Numbered from the stretch's first letter, positions 1 through 11,582 are shown. The stretch: 64,000 nucleotides of DNA from Actinophytocola sp. (GCA_009377395.1 WHUB01000001.1:80602-144601); one strand, 5' to 3'. Numbers and translations are program-made. Notes: generated from the letters alone by a model not told the origin.

Positions 1-721
1 TGCCGAAGTACTTGGAGAACGAGCCGAGCACGATCGCCTCGGTGCCGTGCTGCCATGCGCTGACGTCGGCGCCCTCGGTGAAGGTGATGCCGTGGTAGAT
101 CTCGTCGCTGATGAGTTGGACCCCACGCGCGGCACACCAGTCGGAGATCGCGGCCAGCTCCCCGGCCGACAGCGTGGTGCCGGTGGGGTTGCTCGGGCTG
201 GCGATGATCAGGCCGTCGATGTCGCCGAGCTGGTCGAGCAGTTCGACGCTCGGCTGGAACCGGGTCTCCGGCCGGGCGGGGAACTCGACCACCTCGCAGC
301 CGAGCGCGGCGAGCAGGTTGCGGTAGGCGGGGTAGCCGGGCCGCGCCATGGCGACGCGGTCGCCCGCGTCGAAGGCGGCGAGGAACGACAGCAGGAAGCC
401 GGAGGACGAACCGGTCGTCACGATCACGTCGCCCGGGTCGACGGTGAAGCCGTAGCGGCGGGCGTAGTGCCCGGCGATGGCCTCCCGCAGCTCCGGGATG
501 CCGAGCTGTTCGGTGTAGCCGAGATCGCCGTTGCTGAGCGCGCCAGCCGCGGCGTCGAGCACCGGCTTCGGCGCGCCCGCGGCGGGCTGGCCCGCGCACA
601 GCGAGACGACGTCGCCGTGGCTGCGCTGCCGGGCCGATGCCGCGGACAGCACCTCCATGACGTGGAACGGTGCGACGTCGGCCCGGGCGGACGGTCCGGA
701 AAACGATGCGGGGTGAGCCAT
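1..721 (-). CDS. PLP-dependent class I/II aminotransferase, 3' part outside window
   Basis: Cytosolic fold-type I aminotransferase; 240 residues are present and the gene runs off the left edge. The ATG at 721 is followed by a typical N-terminal helix. Visible motifs are GYTEQLGIPELREAI (ligand-binding N-terminal region), ASPSNPTGT (Asn-Pro contact with the cofactor) and the terminal SFSKYFG, whose Lys is the expected Schiff-base lysine for pyridoxal phosphate. Family members transaminate amino acids such as aspartate, alanine or aromatic residues; the substrate cannot be told from this fragment. The 124 bases between this start and the next gene hold a family A repeat array. Confidence 0.88.
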   Translation of the reverse strand, partial: MAHPASFSGPSARADVAPFHVMEVLSAASARQRSHGDVVSLCAGQPAAGAPKPVLDAAAGALSNGDLGYTEQLGIPELREAIAGHYARRYGFTVDPGDVIVTTGSSSGFLLSFLAAFDAGDRVAMARPGYPAYRNLLAALGCEVVEFPARPETRFQPSVELLDQLGDIDGLIIASPSNPTGTTLSAGELAAISDWCAARGVQLISDEIYHGITFTEGADVSAWQHGTEAIVLGSFSKYFG

Positions 722-749
722 GCCCGGCAGCTTAGGACGTGCCACCGGT

Positions 750-860
750 GTCGCGAGTCCCGCGTTCCGGGGTCGCGAGTCCCGACTTTCGCGCGGCGAG
801 GTCACGGGACTCGCGACACGAGATCCGGGGACTCGCGACACCAGATCAGGGGACTCGCGG
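750..860. repeat. Family A 22-bp intergenic repeat, locus 1 (two forward, three reverse units)
   Basis: The core CGCGAGTCCC starts at 752 and 774; its reverse complement GGGACTCGCG starts at 806, 828 and 850. Spacing within each orientation is exactly 22 bp. Forward and reverse arms face each other and could form a long hairpin. The last unit contains the stop codon of the LacI gene at 846. Confidence 0.85.
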
Positions 861-1877
861 TGGCTGGATCGAGTCGCGGGAGCGGAGCGGCATGGGCACC
901 GTGACGAGCCGGCGTTGCCGGTTGCCGTCGAGCAGGGTGGACACCGCCGTCTTGCCGAGCTCGTAGTGCGGCAGCGCCACCGAGGTGAGCGCGGGCCGCA
1001 GCCAGGACGCCAGATCGGAGTCGTCGAAGGACACCACCGAGACGTCGACCGGCACGCGCAGTCCGCGGTCGCGCAGTGCCTGGTAGGCGCCGAGCGCGAG
1101 CCGGTCGTTGAGGCAGACCAGCGCCTTCGGCCGGTGGCCGTCGTCGAGCAGCGACAACGTGCCCGCGTAGCCGTGCTCCGGCTCCCACGCGCACTCGTAC
1201 GATCCGGCGATCGCCGTGCCCACCTCGGCCAGCACCTCGTCGACGCCCGCCATCCGCTGCCTGCCCGCGAAGACGCCGTTCGGCGCCTCCGACGTCAGAT
1301 GCCGTCCGCCGAGGGAGTAGATCGCCTCGGCGTGGCCCGCGTCGACCAGCGCTCGGGCGGCCGCCCTGCCCGCGCTGTACTCGTCGGGCAGGACCCGGGG
1401 CCCGTCGAAGCAGTCCTCGGTGCCGTTGAGCAGCACCACGGGCAGGCTGGACAGCGCGTCCGGCGGCTGTCCCGGCTTGGTGTACATCAGCGCGTAGATG
1501 ACGGCGTCGACCTGCCGGTCGAGCATCTCGTCGACCAGCTTCTTCTCGATGCCGGGGTCGCCGGACGTCTCCGCGACGAGCAGGAGGTAGCCGTGTTCGA
1601 GCGCGGTGTCGAGCGCGCCGTGGATGACCTCACCGGCGAACTGGGTGGTGGCGATGGTGTCGGAGATCAGCCCGATGGTGCGGGTGACGTGGGTGCGCAG
1701 GCTTCGCGCGGTCTGGTTGGGCCGGTAGCCGAGCTCGGCGGCCGCGGTGTGAACCCGGCGCTGGGCGTCCTCGGAGATGCGCATATCGCTCCTGCCGGAC
1801 AGCACGAACGACGCGGTGGTTCGTGACACTCCGGCCCGGCGGGCAACATTCGCCAAAGTGACTCGTACCGGGGTCAT
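846..1877 (-). CDS. LacI family transcriptional regulator (copy 1)
   Basis: DNA-binding sugar-responsive repressor, 343 residues, full length for the family. The N-terminus has the LacI helix-turn-helix and hinge (VTLANVARRAGVSRTTASFV near residues 6-25), followed by a periplasmic-binding-protein-like effector domain ending in the usual SFDDSDLASWLRPALTSV segment. It is a close paralogue of the next gene upstream. No clear Shine-Dalgarno precedes ATG 1877; a 16-bp palindrome at 1885-1900 lies 7 bases upstream, so the gene may be leaderless and autoregulated. The last residues (PPRVP, then TGA) are encoded by a family A repeat unit. Likely controls the alpha-glucoside operon beginning at 3133. 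Confidence 0.9.
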   Translation of the reverse strand: MTPVRVTLANVARRAGVSRTTASFVLSGRSDMRISEDAQRRVHTAAAELGYRPNQTARSLRTHVTRTIGLISDTIATTQFAGEVIHGALDTALEHGYLLLVAETSGDPGIEKKLVDEMLDRQVDAVIYALMYTKPGQPPDALSSLPVVLLNGTEDCFDGPRVLPDEYSAGRAAARALVDAGHAEAIYSLGGRHLTSEAPNGVFAGRQRMAGVDEVLAEVGTAIAGSYECAWEPEHGYAGTLSLLDDGHRPKALVCLNDRLALGAYQALRDRGLRVPVDVSVVSFDDSDLASWLRPALTSVALPHYELGKTAVSTLLDGNRQRRLVTVPMPLRSRDSIQPPRVP

Positions 1878-1884
1878 GTAGCAA

Positions 1885-1900
1885 GCTAACTCGATTTAGC
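1885..1900. promoter_or_regulatory. LacI-type operator (copy 1)
   Basis: GCTAACTCGATTTAGC, an imperfect palindrome (GCTAA...TTAGC) with a central CpG, the usual architecture of LacI-family sites. It lies just upstream of the LacI copy 1 start and is identical over all 16 bp to the site at 3061. On the minus strand a TTGCCA / TAGCTT pair with an 18-bp spacer would place the operator over the -10 element. Operator function is inferred. Confidence 0.72.
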
Positions 1901-1929
1901 GCGCACTGGCAACGGAATTTAGGGCATTC

Positions 1930-2964
1930 TCAACTGAAGGAGGCCGGTGGCGCGACCGACGCGCGGGACCGCAGCGGCATCGGCACCCGCAGCAGCGAGC
2001 GCCCGTGCTCGGGTTCGGTGAGCAACGTGACGGCGGTCCTGCCGAGCTCGTAGTGCGGCAGCGCCACCGAGGTGAGCGCGGGCCGCAGCCAGGACGCCAG
2101 ATCGGAGTCGTCGAAGGAGATCACCGAGACGTCCTCCGGCACGCGCAGGTGATGTTCCTGCAGCGCCTGATAGACGCCGAACGCGAGCCGGTCGTTCATG
2201 CAGATCAGCGCGCTGGGACGTCGCTCGCCGAGCAGATCGGACACCGCGCGGTAGCCGTGGTCCGGCACGTGCCACGCGCACTCGATCACGCTCGCCGGCC
2301 CGGTCCCGGCCTTCCGCAGCTCGGTCTCGATGCCCCGCATGCGTTCCCGGCCCGCGACGACCCCGCCCGGCGTGGTCACCGTGTCGTGCCTGCCACCGAT
2401 GACGTGGATGCCGTCGGTGTGCCCGGCGTCGAGCAGCGCCCGTGCCGCGGTGTGTCCCGCCCTGATCTCGTCCGGCACCACGGTGGGAGCCGAGAACGAC
2501 GTTGCCATGCAGTTCAGCAGCACCACCGGGTAGTCGCGCAGCAGCGCGGGCGGCTCTCGCTCCTGGGTGAACATCGAGGCGTACAGGAACGCGTCGACCG
2601 AGCGGTCGAGCATCTGCTGGATCAGCCCGTGCTCGATCTCGTGGTCGTCGGACGTCTCGGCGACCAGCACCAGCCGGTCGTGCTCGCGCGCGGTGTCGAG
2701 CGCGCCCCGGATGACCTCACCCGCGTAGGGGGTGGTGGCGATGGTGTCCGAGATCAGGCCGATGACCCCGGTGACGTTGGTGCGCAGGCCGCGCGCGGTC
2801 AGGTTGGGCCGGTAGCCGAGCTCGGCCGCGGTGTCCAGCACGCGCTGCCTGGTGGCCGCCGCGATGCGCATGTCGGTCCTGCCGGACAGCACGAACGACG
2901 CCGCGGTGCGTGACACCCCCGCCTTGCGGGCGACGTCCGCCAACGTGACGCGCGAGGACTGCAT
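1930..2964 (-). CDS. LacI family transcriptional regulator (copy 2)
   Basis: 344-residue LacI/GalR repressor. The ATG at 2964 is chosen over a longer frame because AAGGAG sits seven bases upstream and the helix-turn-helix (VTLADVARKAGVSRTAASFV) then begins at residue 6. The effector domain aligns end to end with copy 1, including identical ISDTIATT and SFDDSDLASWLRPALTSV stretches, so the pair arose by tandem duplication. It diverges from the ABC transporter operon, and the shared intergenic region holds the operator at 3061-3076. The two paralogues may bind the same operator while sensing different sugars; this is inference. Confidence 0.9.
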   Translation of the reverse strand: MQSSRVTLADVARKAGVSRTAASFVLSGRTDMRIAAATRQRVLDTAAELGYRPNLTARGLRTNVTGVIGLISDTIATTPYAGEVIRGALDTAREHDRLVLVAETSDDHEIEHGLIQQMLDRSVDAFLYASMFTQEREPPALLRDYPVVLLNCMATSFSAPTVVPDEIRAGHTAARALLDAGHTDGIHVIGGRHDTVTTPGGVVAGRERMRGIETELRKAGTGPASVIECAWHVPDHGYRAVSDLLGERRPSALICMNDRLAFGVYQALQEHHLRVPEDVSVISFDDSDLASWLRPALTSVALPHYELGRTAVTLLTEPEHGRSLLRVPMPLRSRASVAPPASFS

Positions 2965-3026
2965 GCGTTTGCTCCTTGATGACCGGCTGGTTCCAGCGTA
3001 GATCGACCCCAATTCTCGGTTGGCTA

Positions 3027-3076
3027 TTGACAGCACTGTGACTGGCGGCACATCCTGTCGGCTAACTCGATTTAGC
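3027..3076 (+). promoter_or_regulatory. Promoter and LacI operator for the sugar ABC operon
   Basis: TTGACA at 3027-3032 is a good -35 element; a weak -10 (CATCCT) follows 18 bases later. The 16-bp palindrome GCTAACTCGATTTAGC at 3061-3076 lies where the transcript should start and is identical to the site ahead of LacI copy 1. This position fits repression by blocking RNA polymerase. Confidence 0.68.
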
Positions 3077-3132
3077 ACGGCGGTTACCACACCCGTCGTC
3101 GTCCGGCCGTGTCGCTGGTGAAAGGACCGATC

Positions 3133-4233
<1,101 letters not shown>

Positions 4234-4311
4234 TCTCCCGAACACTCCGTGACGCCACCGGCGCGGCCGGTGGTGCCCATCAACCCTGTCCGAACAACCA
4301 AGGAGTATCTC

Positions 4312-5625
<1,314 letters not shown>

Positions 5626-5626
5626 C

Positions 5627-6628
5627 ATGGTCGCGATCAACCTGCGTCCGTCCGGCAGACGGCCGGGAGGTACGGAGTCGGTACGGCGAGCAGAGTCGGT
5701 CAAGCTCGGCTCCCTGCTCGTCGCGCCGACGATGCTGGTGCTGGCCGTCGTCATCGTCTACCCGATCCTGGCGGCGGTGCGGCAGTCGCTGTACGGCCGC
5801 GAGGGCATCGACCCGCAAACCGGGTTCTACACCAATGTGGATCCGTTCGTCGGCCTGAAGAACTATGCGGTGATCTTCACCGAGGCGGGCGCCCGGTTCT
5901 GGAACGCCTTCTACAACACCGTGTTCCTGACGGCGACCTCGGTCGCGCTGGAGACGGCGCTCGGCATCGGCATGGCGTTGATCATGCACCAGGCGCTGCG
6001 CGGCCGGGCGTTGATCCGGGCGAGCATTCTGGTGCCGTGGTCGATCCCGACGGCCATCGTCGCCCTGCTGTGGCGGTGGATCTTCAACGCCGACGGTGTC
6101 GCCAACGCGATCCTGCCCGGCAAGACTCTGTGGACGACGGAGGGCTTCCACGCGCAGCTCGCCGTCATCTTCGCCGAGACGTGGAAGACGGCGCCGTTCA
6201 TCGGTCTGCTCGTGCTCGCCGGGTTGCAGATGATCCCGAGTGAGACCTACGAGGCGGCCAAGGTCGACGGCGCCGGGGCATGGCGGCGGTTCGTCAGCAT
6301 CACGCTGCCGCTGGTGAAGCCGGCGCTGCTGGTCGCGGTGCTGTTCCGAATCCTCGACGCGCTCCGGATGTTCGACATGCCGTATGTCCTCATCGGACCG
6401 CACAAGGAGTCGGTCGAGACGCTGTCGATGCTGGCGCAGGACGAGGCGATGAACCTGAGCTTCGGCCCCAGCGCGGCGTACGCGGTGCTGTTGTTCCTGT
6501 TCGTGTTCCTCGTCGCGTTCACCTTCGTCAAGCTGCTCGGCGCCGACGTGGTCGGCGATGTCGCGCCGCCGACGTCTCGCCGGATGCGACGCAAGGCTCG
6601 GAAGAGGCAGGAGGTGAGCTCGTCATGA
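5627..6628 (+). CDS. Sugar ABC transporter permease 1 (MalF type)
   Basis: 333-residue inner-membrane permease with about six transmembrane helices. The EAA loop that contacts the ATPase reads EAAKVDGAGAWRRFVSITLP. The ATG at 5627 lies one base after the binding-protein stop, so translation is probably coupled. The C-terminus overlaps the next start by four bases (ATGA). It pairs with the following permease to form the translocation channel. Confidence 0.92.
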   Translation: MVAINLRPSGRRPGGTESVRRAESVKLGSLLVAPTMLVLAVVIVYPILAAVRQSLYGREGIDPQTGFYTNVDPFVGLKNYAVIFTEAGARFWNAFYNTVFLTATSVALETALGIGMALIMHQALRGRALIRASILVPWSIPTAIVALLWRWIFNADGVANAILPGKTLWTTEGFHAQLAVIFAETWKTAPFIGLLVLAGLQMIPSETYEAAKVDGAGAWRRFVSITLPLVKPALLVAVLFRILDALRMFDMPYVLIGPHKESVETLSMLAQDEAMNLSFGPSAAYAVLLFLFVFLVAFTFVKLLGADVVGDVAPPTSRRMRRKARKRQEVSSS

Positions 6629-7536
6629 CGACGTCCGAAGCGCCGACGACCACGGCTCCGGCCCCGGCGCCGGCCGAGCCGCAGCAGGGCACCAGGCCGG
6701 TGGGGACGCGCAAGCCACGGCGGCGGCGGTGGCCGATCACCCTCGGCGTGACCGGCGTCGTGGTGTTCTGCCTCGCGCCGTTCTACTGGATGGTGGTGTC
6801 GAGCCTGCGGCGGACGGCGGACATCTTCGACAAGTCGTTGCTGCCGTCGCCGCTGTCGTTCGAGAACTACGAGGCGGTGTTCGATCCGTCGCAGGGCTTC
6901 GTGCGTTCGCTGCTGAACAGCCTGATCGTGTCGGGAACGACGACGGTTCTCGCGTTGCTGATCGCGACGTTCACGGCGTATGCCATGGCACGGCTGGACT
7001 TTCCCGCCAAACGGCTGGTGCTGACGGCGATCATCGCGACGTCGATGTTCCCCGTCGTGTCCATCGTGATCCCGCTGCTCAAGATGTTCACCGCGATCGA
7101 CTGGATCAACACCTACCAGGCGATCATCGCGCCGTCGATGTCGTTCACGCTGCCGCTCGCGGTGTGGATCCTGACGGCGTTCTTCCGGCAGATCCCGATC
7201 GAGCTGGAGTACGCCGCGATGGTGGACGGCTGCACCCGTGGCCAGGCGTTCCGCCGGATCATGCTGCCGCTGGCGGCGCCCGGCGTCTTCACCACGGCGA
7301 TCATCACGTTCATCGCGGCGTGGAACGAGTTCCTGATCGCGCTGTCCATGACCAACAAGCCGAGCATGGCGACCGCGCCGGTCGCGATCTCGAAGTTCAC
7401 CGGGGCCAGCGAGTTCCAAGTGCCGTTCGGCAGCCAGATGGCGGCCGGCGTGCTGGTCACCATCCCGCTGGTGATCCTCGTCGTCGTCTTCCAGCGGCGC
7501 ATCGTCGACGGTCTCACCGCCGGCGCGGTGAAGTAA
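6625..7536 (+). CDS. Sugar ABC transporter permease 2 (MalG type)
   Basis: 303-residue membrane permease, second half of the channel. ATG 6625 overlaps the stop of permease 1 (ATGA) and follows GGAGGTGAG; the longer frame upstream is a shadow of permease 1. A Pro/Ala/Thr-rich cytoplasmic tail of about 35 residues precedes the first helix. The EAA-type loop is YAAMVDGCTRGQAFRRIMLP. The order ATPase, binding protein, MalF-like, MalG-like, glycosidase matches actinobacterial alpha-glucoside loci. Confidence 0.92.
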   Translation: MTTSEAPTTTAPAPAPAEPQQGTRPVGTRKPRRRRWPITLGVTGVVVFCLAPFYWMVVSSLRRTADIFDKSLLPSPLSFENYEAVFDPSQGFVRSLLNSLIVSGTTTVLALLIATFTAYAMARLDFPAKRLVLTAIIATSMFPVVSIVIPLLKMFTAIDWINTYQAIIAPSMSFTLPLAVWILTAFFRQIPIELEYAAMVDGCTRGQAFRRIMLPLAAPGVFTTAIITFIAAWNEFLIALSMTNKPSMATAPVAISKFTGASEFQVPFGSQMAAGVLVTIPLVILVVVFQRRIVDGLTAGAVK

Positions 7537-7560
7537 CCAGTCCAAAGAACTAGGAGGGAA

Positions 7561-9213
7561 ATGAACCAGGCATCGATCACACCGTGGTGGCGCAACGCCG
7601 TCATCTACCAGGTGTATCTGCGGAGCTTCGCCGATGGCGACGGTGACGGCATCGGCGACTTCGCTGGCCTGCTGTCGCGTTTGGACTATCTCGCCGACCT
7701 GGGCGTCGACGGCATCTGGCTCAACCCGTGCTTCCCGTCGCCGCAGAACGACCACGGCTACGACGTCTCCGACTACACCGGCATCGAGCCGGACTACGGC
7801 GACATGGCGACGTTCGACGAGTTCCTGGCGCAGGCACATGCGCGGGACGTCAAGGTGCTGCTCGACCTCGTGCCGAACCACTGCTCCACCGAGCACCCGT
7901 GGTTCAAGGAAGCGGTCGCCGCCGGGCCCGGCTCGCCGGAGCGAGAGCGGTTCCTGTTCCGCGATGGCAAGGGGGAGCACGGCGAACTGCCGCCGAACAA
8001 CTGGCAGTCGGCGTTCGGTGGCCCGGCGTGGACCCGGGTCACCGAGCCGGACGGCACGCCGGGGCAGTGGTTCCTGAACTTCTTCGACTCCACCCAGGCG
8101 GACTTCAACTGGCGCCACCCCGACGTCGTCGAGCTGTTCGACGAGGTGCTGCGGTTCTGGTTCGACCGCGGCGTCGACGGCTTCCGCATCGACGTCGCGC
8201 ACGGGCTGTTCAAGCACGCCGAGCTGCCGGACTGGCACGGCGGGCCGAACAACGAGTACGGCTGGAACCGGCAGGAGGTGCACGAGATCTACCGGCGGTG
8301 GCGCCGCATCGCCGACTCCTACGGCAAGGACCTGACGCTGGTCGGCGAGATCTGGGTGCCGACGGTCGAGGACCTGGCGCTGTACCTGCGTCCCGACGAG
8401 CTGCCGCAGGCGTTCTTCTTCGACCTGCTGATGCAGCCGTGGCAGGCGACGGAGTGGCGGCAGTCGATCGACCGCGCGTTCGCCGAGATCGGCTCGACGG
8501 GCGCGACGATCACCTGGACGCTCGCCAACCACGACGTGCACCGGGCGGTCACCCGCTACGGCATCGTGCGCGCCGACGAGGTGCCGGATGAGCTGGACCC
8601 GAGGCTGGCGAAGGTTCGCCCGCGCGGCGACGTCGACGTCCCGCTCGGCGAGCAGCGAGCCCGGGCGGCGATCACGGCGCTGCTGGCGCTGCCCGGCTCG
8701 CACTACCTCTACCAGGGCGAGGAGCTCGGCCTGCCCGAGGTGCTCGACATGCCGGACGACCAGCGGCAGGACCCGAGCTGGATCCGCACCGATGGCCTCG
8801 ACGTGGGCCGGGACGGCTGCCGGGTGCCGCTGCCGTGGACGCCGGAGGCGCCGAGCTTCGGGTTCTCGCCACGCGATGCGGCCGAGACGCCGTGGCTGCG
8901 GCAGCCGGAGTGGCTCGCCAAGTACGCGATGTCCACTCAGGACGGTGACGAGGCGTCGATGCTGTCGCTGCACCGCACCGCGTTGCGGACCCGCAGGGCG
9001 GAGCCCGGCCTGCTCGGCGAGGACTTCCGCTGGCGCGACGCGCCGGACGAGGTGCTGTTCTTCGAGCGGGGCGACGGCGTCGCGTGCGTGGTCAACTTCG
9101 GCGCCACGCCGTTCCCGCTGCCCGAGGGGGCCGAGGTGCTGCTGAGCAGCGCCCCGCTCGACGGCGCATCGCTGCCGACCGACACCGCGGCCTGGCTGCG
9201 GCTGTCCGACTGA
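7561..9213 (+). CDS. GH13 alpha-glucosidase
   Basis: 550-residue glycoside hydrolase family 13 enzyme of the oligo-1,6-glucosidase/alpha-glucosidase group, without a signal peptide, so it acts on imported sugar in the cytoplasm. Conserved regions are DLVPNH, GFRIDVAHG (nucleophile Asp211), VGEIW (acid/base Glu263) and ANHDVHR (Asp325). A C-terminal beta domain follows from about residue 470. The gene begins 24 bases after the permease behind AGGAGG. It should release glucose from an alpha-glucoside brought in by the transporter; linkage preference cannot be read from sequence. Confidence 0.92.
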   Translation: MNQASITPWWRNAVIYQVYLRSFADGDGDGIGDFAGLLSRLDYLADLGVDGIWLNPCFPSPQNDHGYDVSDYTGIEPDYGDMATFDEFLAQAHARDVKVLLDLVPNHCSTEHPWFKEAVAAGPGSPERERFLFRDGKGEHGELPPNNWQSAFGGPAWTRVTEPDGTPGQWFLNFFDSTQADFNWRHPDVVELFDEVLRFWFDRGVDGFRIDVAHGLFKHAELPDWHGGPNNEYGWNRQEVHEIYRRWRRIADSYGKDLTLVGEIWVPTVEDLALYLRPDELPQAFFFDLLMQPWQATEWRQSIDRAFAEIGSTGATITWTLANHDVHRAVTRYGIVRADEVPDELDPRLAKVRPRGDVDVPLGEQRARAAITALLALPGSHYLYQGEELGLPEVLDMPDDQRQDPSWIRTDGLDVGRDGCRVPLPWTPEAPSFGFSPRDAAETPWLRQPEWLAKYAMSTQDGDEASMLSLHRTALRTRRAEPGLLGEDFRWRDAPDEVLFFERGDGVACVVNFGATPFPLPEGAEVLLSSAPLDGASLPTDTAAWLRLSD

Positions 9214-9239
9214 ACACACATAGAGGGAGGGAGAAGAGC

Positions 9240-10259
9240 GTGGAGTACCGCACGCTCGGTAACAGTGGCTGCGTGGTGTCGGCGTTCGCGCTCGGCACGA
9301 TGACCTTCGGTCAGGAGACCGACGAGTCCGGCAGCCACGCGCAGCTCGACCGGTTCACCGCCGAGGGCGGGACGTTCGTCGACACGGCGGACGTCTACGC
9401 CAACGGGGCCAGCGAGCAGATCATCGGCCGGTGGCTCGCCCAGCGGCCGTCGCGGCGGGACGAGATCGTGCTCGCCACCAAGGCGCGGTTTCCGATGGGC
9501 GAGGGCCGCAACGACGTCGGCACCTCGCGCAAGCACCTGGCGGCGGCGCTCGACGCGTCGCTGCGGCGGCTGGGGGTCGACAACGTCGACCTCTACCAGC
9601 TGCACGGCTACGACCCGCTCACGCCGCTGGAGGAGACGCTGCGGTTCCTCGACGACGCGGTGCGGGCAGGCAAGGTGCACTACATCGGACTGTCCAATTT
9701 CGCCGGTTGGCAGCTACAGCGAGCGGTCGATCTGGCCGCCGCTCGTGGCTTCGTGCCGCCGGTGACGTTGCAGCCGCAGTACAACCTGCTCGCCAGGGAG
9801 ATCGAGTGGGAGATCGTGCCCGCCGCCATGGCCAACGGCCTCGGCGTGCTGCCGTGGTCACCGCTCGGCGGCGGCTGGCTCACCGGCAAGTACACCCGCG
9901 ACGAGCGGCCGTCGGGGGCGACCCGGCTCGGTGAGAACCCCGACCGGGGTGTCGAGGGCTACGACCGCAGGGCGGCGAGCCAGCGCACCTGGGACGTCGT
10001 CGACGTGGTCGGCGACATCGCGACCGAGCGGGGAGTGCCGATGGCGCACGTCGCGCTGTCGTGGCTGGTCGACCGGCCGGGGGTGACGTCGGTGATCCTG
10101 GGCGCCCGCACCGAGGCGCAGCTCGTCGACAACCTCGGCGCGGCCGGGCTGGTGCTGACCGACGCCGAGCGCAAGCGTCTCGACGAGGCCAGCGACCCGG
10201 AGCCGGCGGACTACCCCTACGGCTCGATCGGCCGCGAGCAGCGGACCCGCGTCCTGTGA
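9240..10259 (+). CDS. Aldo/keto reductase
   Basis: 339-residue NADPH-dependent aldo/keto reductase with the TIM-barrel motifs GTMTFGQ, FVDTADVYANG (catalytic Asp and Tyr), ATKARF (Lys), QLHGYDP and IGLSNFAGWQ. GTG 9240 follows GGGAGGGAG; the longer frame overlaps the glucosidase. It lies 26 bases after the alpha-glucosidase and is probably cotranscribed, acting on the released or a related carbonyl sugar. It could also be a general detoxification reductase. A family A repeat begins immediately after its stop. Confidence 0.88.
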   Translation: MEYRTLGNSGCVVSAFALGTMTFGQETDESGSHAQLDRFTAEGGTFVDTADVYANGASEQIIGRWLAQRPSRRDEIVLATKARFPMGEGRNDVGTSRKHLAAALDASLRRLGVDNVDLYQLHGYDPLTPLEETLRFLDDAVRAGKVHYIGLSNFAGWQLQRAVDLAAARGFVPPVTLQPQYNLLAREIEWEIVPAAMANGLGVLPWSPLGGGWLTGKYTRDERPSGATRLGENPDRGVEGYDRRAASQRTWDVVDVVGDIATERGVPMAHVALSWLVDRPGVTSVILGARTEAQLVDNLGAAGLVLTDAERKRLDEASDPEPADYPYGSIGREQRTRVL

Positions 10260-10264
10260 GTCGT

Positions 10265-10303
10265 CGCGAGTCCCACGTTCCGGTGCCGCGAGTCCCACGT
10301 TAT
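10265..10303. repeat. Family A 22-bp repeat, locus 2 (two forward units)
   Basis: CGCGAGTCCC starts at 10265 and 10287, spaced 22 bp, each followed by ACGTT. The second unit runs directly into the ATG of the MFS gene at 10302, leaving that gene without a Shine-Dalgarno. Confidence 0.82.
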
Positions 10304-11531
10304 GACGGCGTCGGGGGGAACGACGGCCGAGGTCCGAACGGCACGGCTGGGTGTCTTCGGGATCTTCGCTCTGTGCGGGGTGACGGTGGGGTTGTGGGGA
10401 GCCGCGCTGCCCGCTATCAACCACCGGCTCGACCTCGGTGAGGCACGCACGGGCACGGTGCTGCTCGCGACCGGCATGGGCGCGCTGGCGTCCATGCCGG
10501 TCGCGGGGCGGCTGTGCGACCGGCTGACCAGCCGTGGCGTGGTGGCGGTGGCCGGTCCGGTGTCGGCGCTGGCCCTGCTGGGGCCCGCGCTGGCGCCGTC
10601 GTACCCGGCGCTGCTGGTGGCGACCTTCGGGTTCGGGATCGGCATGGGCGCGATCGACGTGTCGATGAACACCCACGCCGTCAAGGTCGAGCAGCGTTAC
10701 CCCCGGCCGGTGCTGTCGGCGTTCCACGGCGTGTGGAGCCTCGGCGGTGCCGCCGGGGGCGCCATCATCGCGTCGGGACTGGCGCTGTCGCTGAACATCC
10801 AGCACGTGATGGTGGCGGGCGCGCTCGCCGCCGCGTTGTTGTTCCGGCTGCCGGCGAACTGGCTGCTGACCGACGAGCGGGCGCGAGCCGAGGCGGCCCG
10901 GGCCCAGGAGGAGACGGCCGGCAGCGGCCGGTTGCCGCTCGGGCTGGTGATCGCGCTCGGTCTCGTCGCGTCCTGCTCGTTCATCAGCGAGGGTGCCGCG
11001 CTGGACTGGGGCGCGTTGCACGCGAACCGGGTGCTGGGGGCGGACCTGTCGTCGGCGTCGATCGCGTACATCGTGTTCACCGTCGCGATGACGGCCATGC
11101 GGCTGACCGGGGACCGGGTGCGGCACCGCTGCGGTCCGGTGTGGACACTCCGACTGTCGGCGAGTACTGCCGCCGCCGGGTACGGCCTGGTGCTGCTGTC
11201 GCCGATTGTGCCGTCGGGCGGGTTGTTCGTGGGCTATGCCGGGTGGTTCCTGGCCGGGCTCGGCCTCGCCGTGGTCGTTCCGGTGATCTTCGCCGGTGCC
11301 GGGTCGGGCGAGGCCGCGGGCAGCTCGCTGTCCAAGGTGACGACGTTCGGGTACGTCGGCATGCTCGCCGGGCCGTCGGTGATCGGTCCGCTCGCCGAGG
11401 CGACCTCGCTCGGCGTCGCGATGATCGTCCCCGCCGCACTCGTCACGAGCATGGCCATCGGCGGCCCGATGGCGCTTCGCCGGGTGTCCGCCCACCGCGA
11501 GTCCCACGTTCCGGAGGCGCGAGTCCCCTGA
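10302..11531 (+). CDS. Major facilitator superfamily transporter
   Basis: 409-residue polytopic membrane protein with about twelve hydrophobic segments and the MFS loop motif GRLCDRLTSRG between helices 2 and 3. It resembles the fucose-permease-like or drug-efflux-like MFS group; the substrate is unknown. The ATG abuts a family A repeat and the last residues (RESHVPEARVP, then TGA) are encoded by two units of the same repeat, so the annotated tail may be a read-through into the array rather than part of the ancestral protein. It converges on the EspG-like gene. Confidence 0.85.
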   Translation: MTASGGTTAEVRTARLGVFGIFALCGVTVGLWGAALPAINHRLDLGEARTGTVLLATGMGALASMPVAGRLCDRLTSRGVVAVAGPVSALALLGPALAPSYPALLVATFGFGIGMGAIDVSMNTHAVKVEQRYPRPVLSAFHGVWSLGGAAGGAIIASGLALSLNIQHVMVAGALAAALLFRLPANWLLTDERARAEAARAQEETAGSGRLPLGLVIALGLVASCSFISEGAALDWGALHANRVLGADLSSASIAYIVFTVAMTAMRLTGDRVRHRCGPVWTLRLSASTAAAGYGLVLLSPIVPSGGLFVGYAGWFLAGLGLAVVVPVIFAGAGSGEAAGSSLSKVTTFGYVGMLAGPSVIGPLAEATSLGVAMIVPAALVTSMAIGGPMALRRVSAHRESHVPEARVP

Positions 11532-11582
11532 TCCGGTGGCGCGAGTTCCGGGGACTCGCGACCCCGGATGTCGGGACTCGCG
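11496..11582. repeat. Family A 22-bp repeat, locus 3 (three forward, two reverse units)
   Basis: Cores start at 11496, 11518 and 11540 (forward; the third has TTCC) and at 11551 and 11573 (reverse complement). All neighbouring units of one orientation are 22 bp apart. The array lies between convergent genes, encodes the end of the MFS protein, and stops six bases before the EspG-like stop codon. A bidirectional terminator role is possible. Confidence 0.85.
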
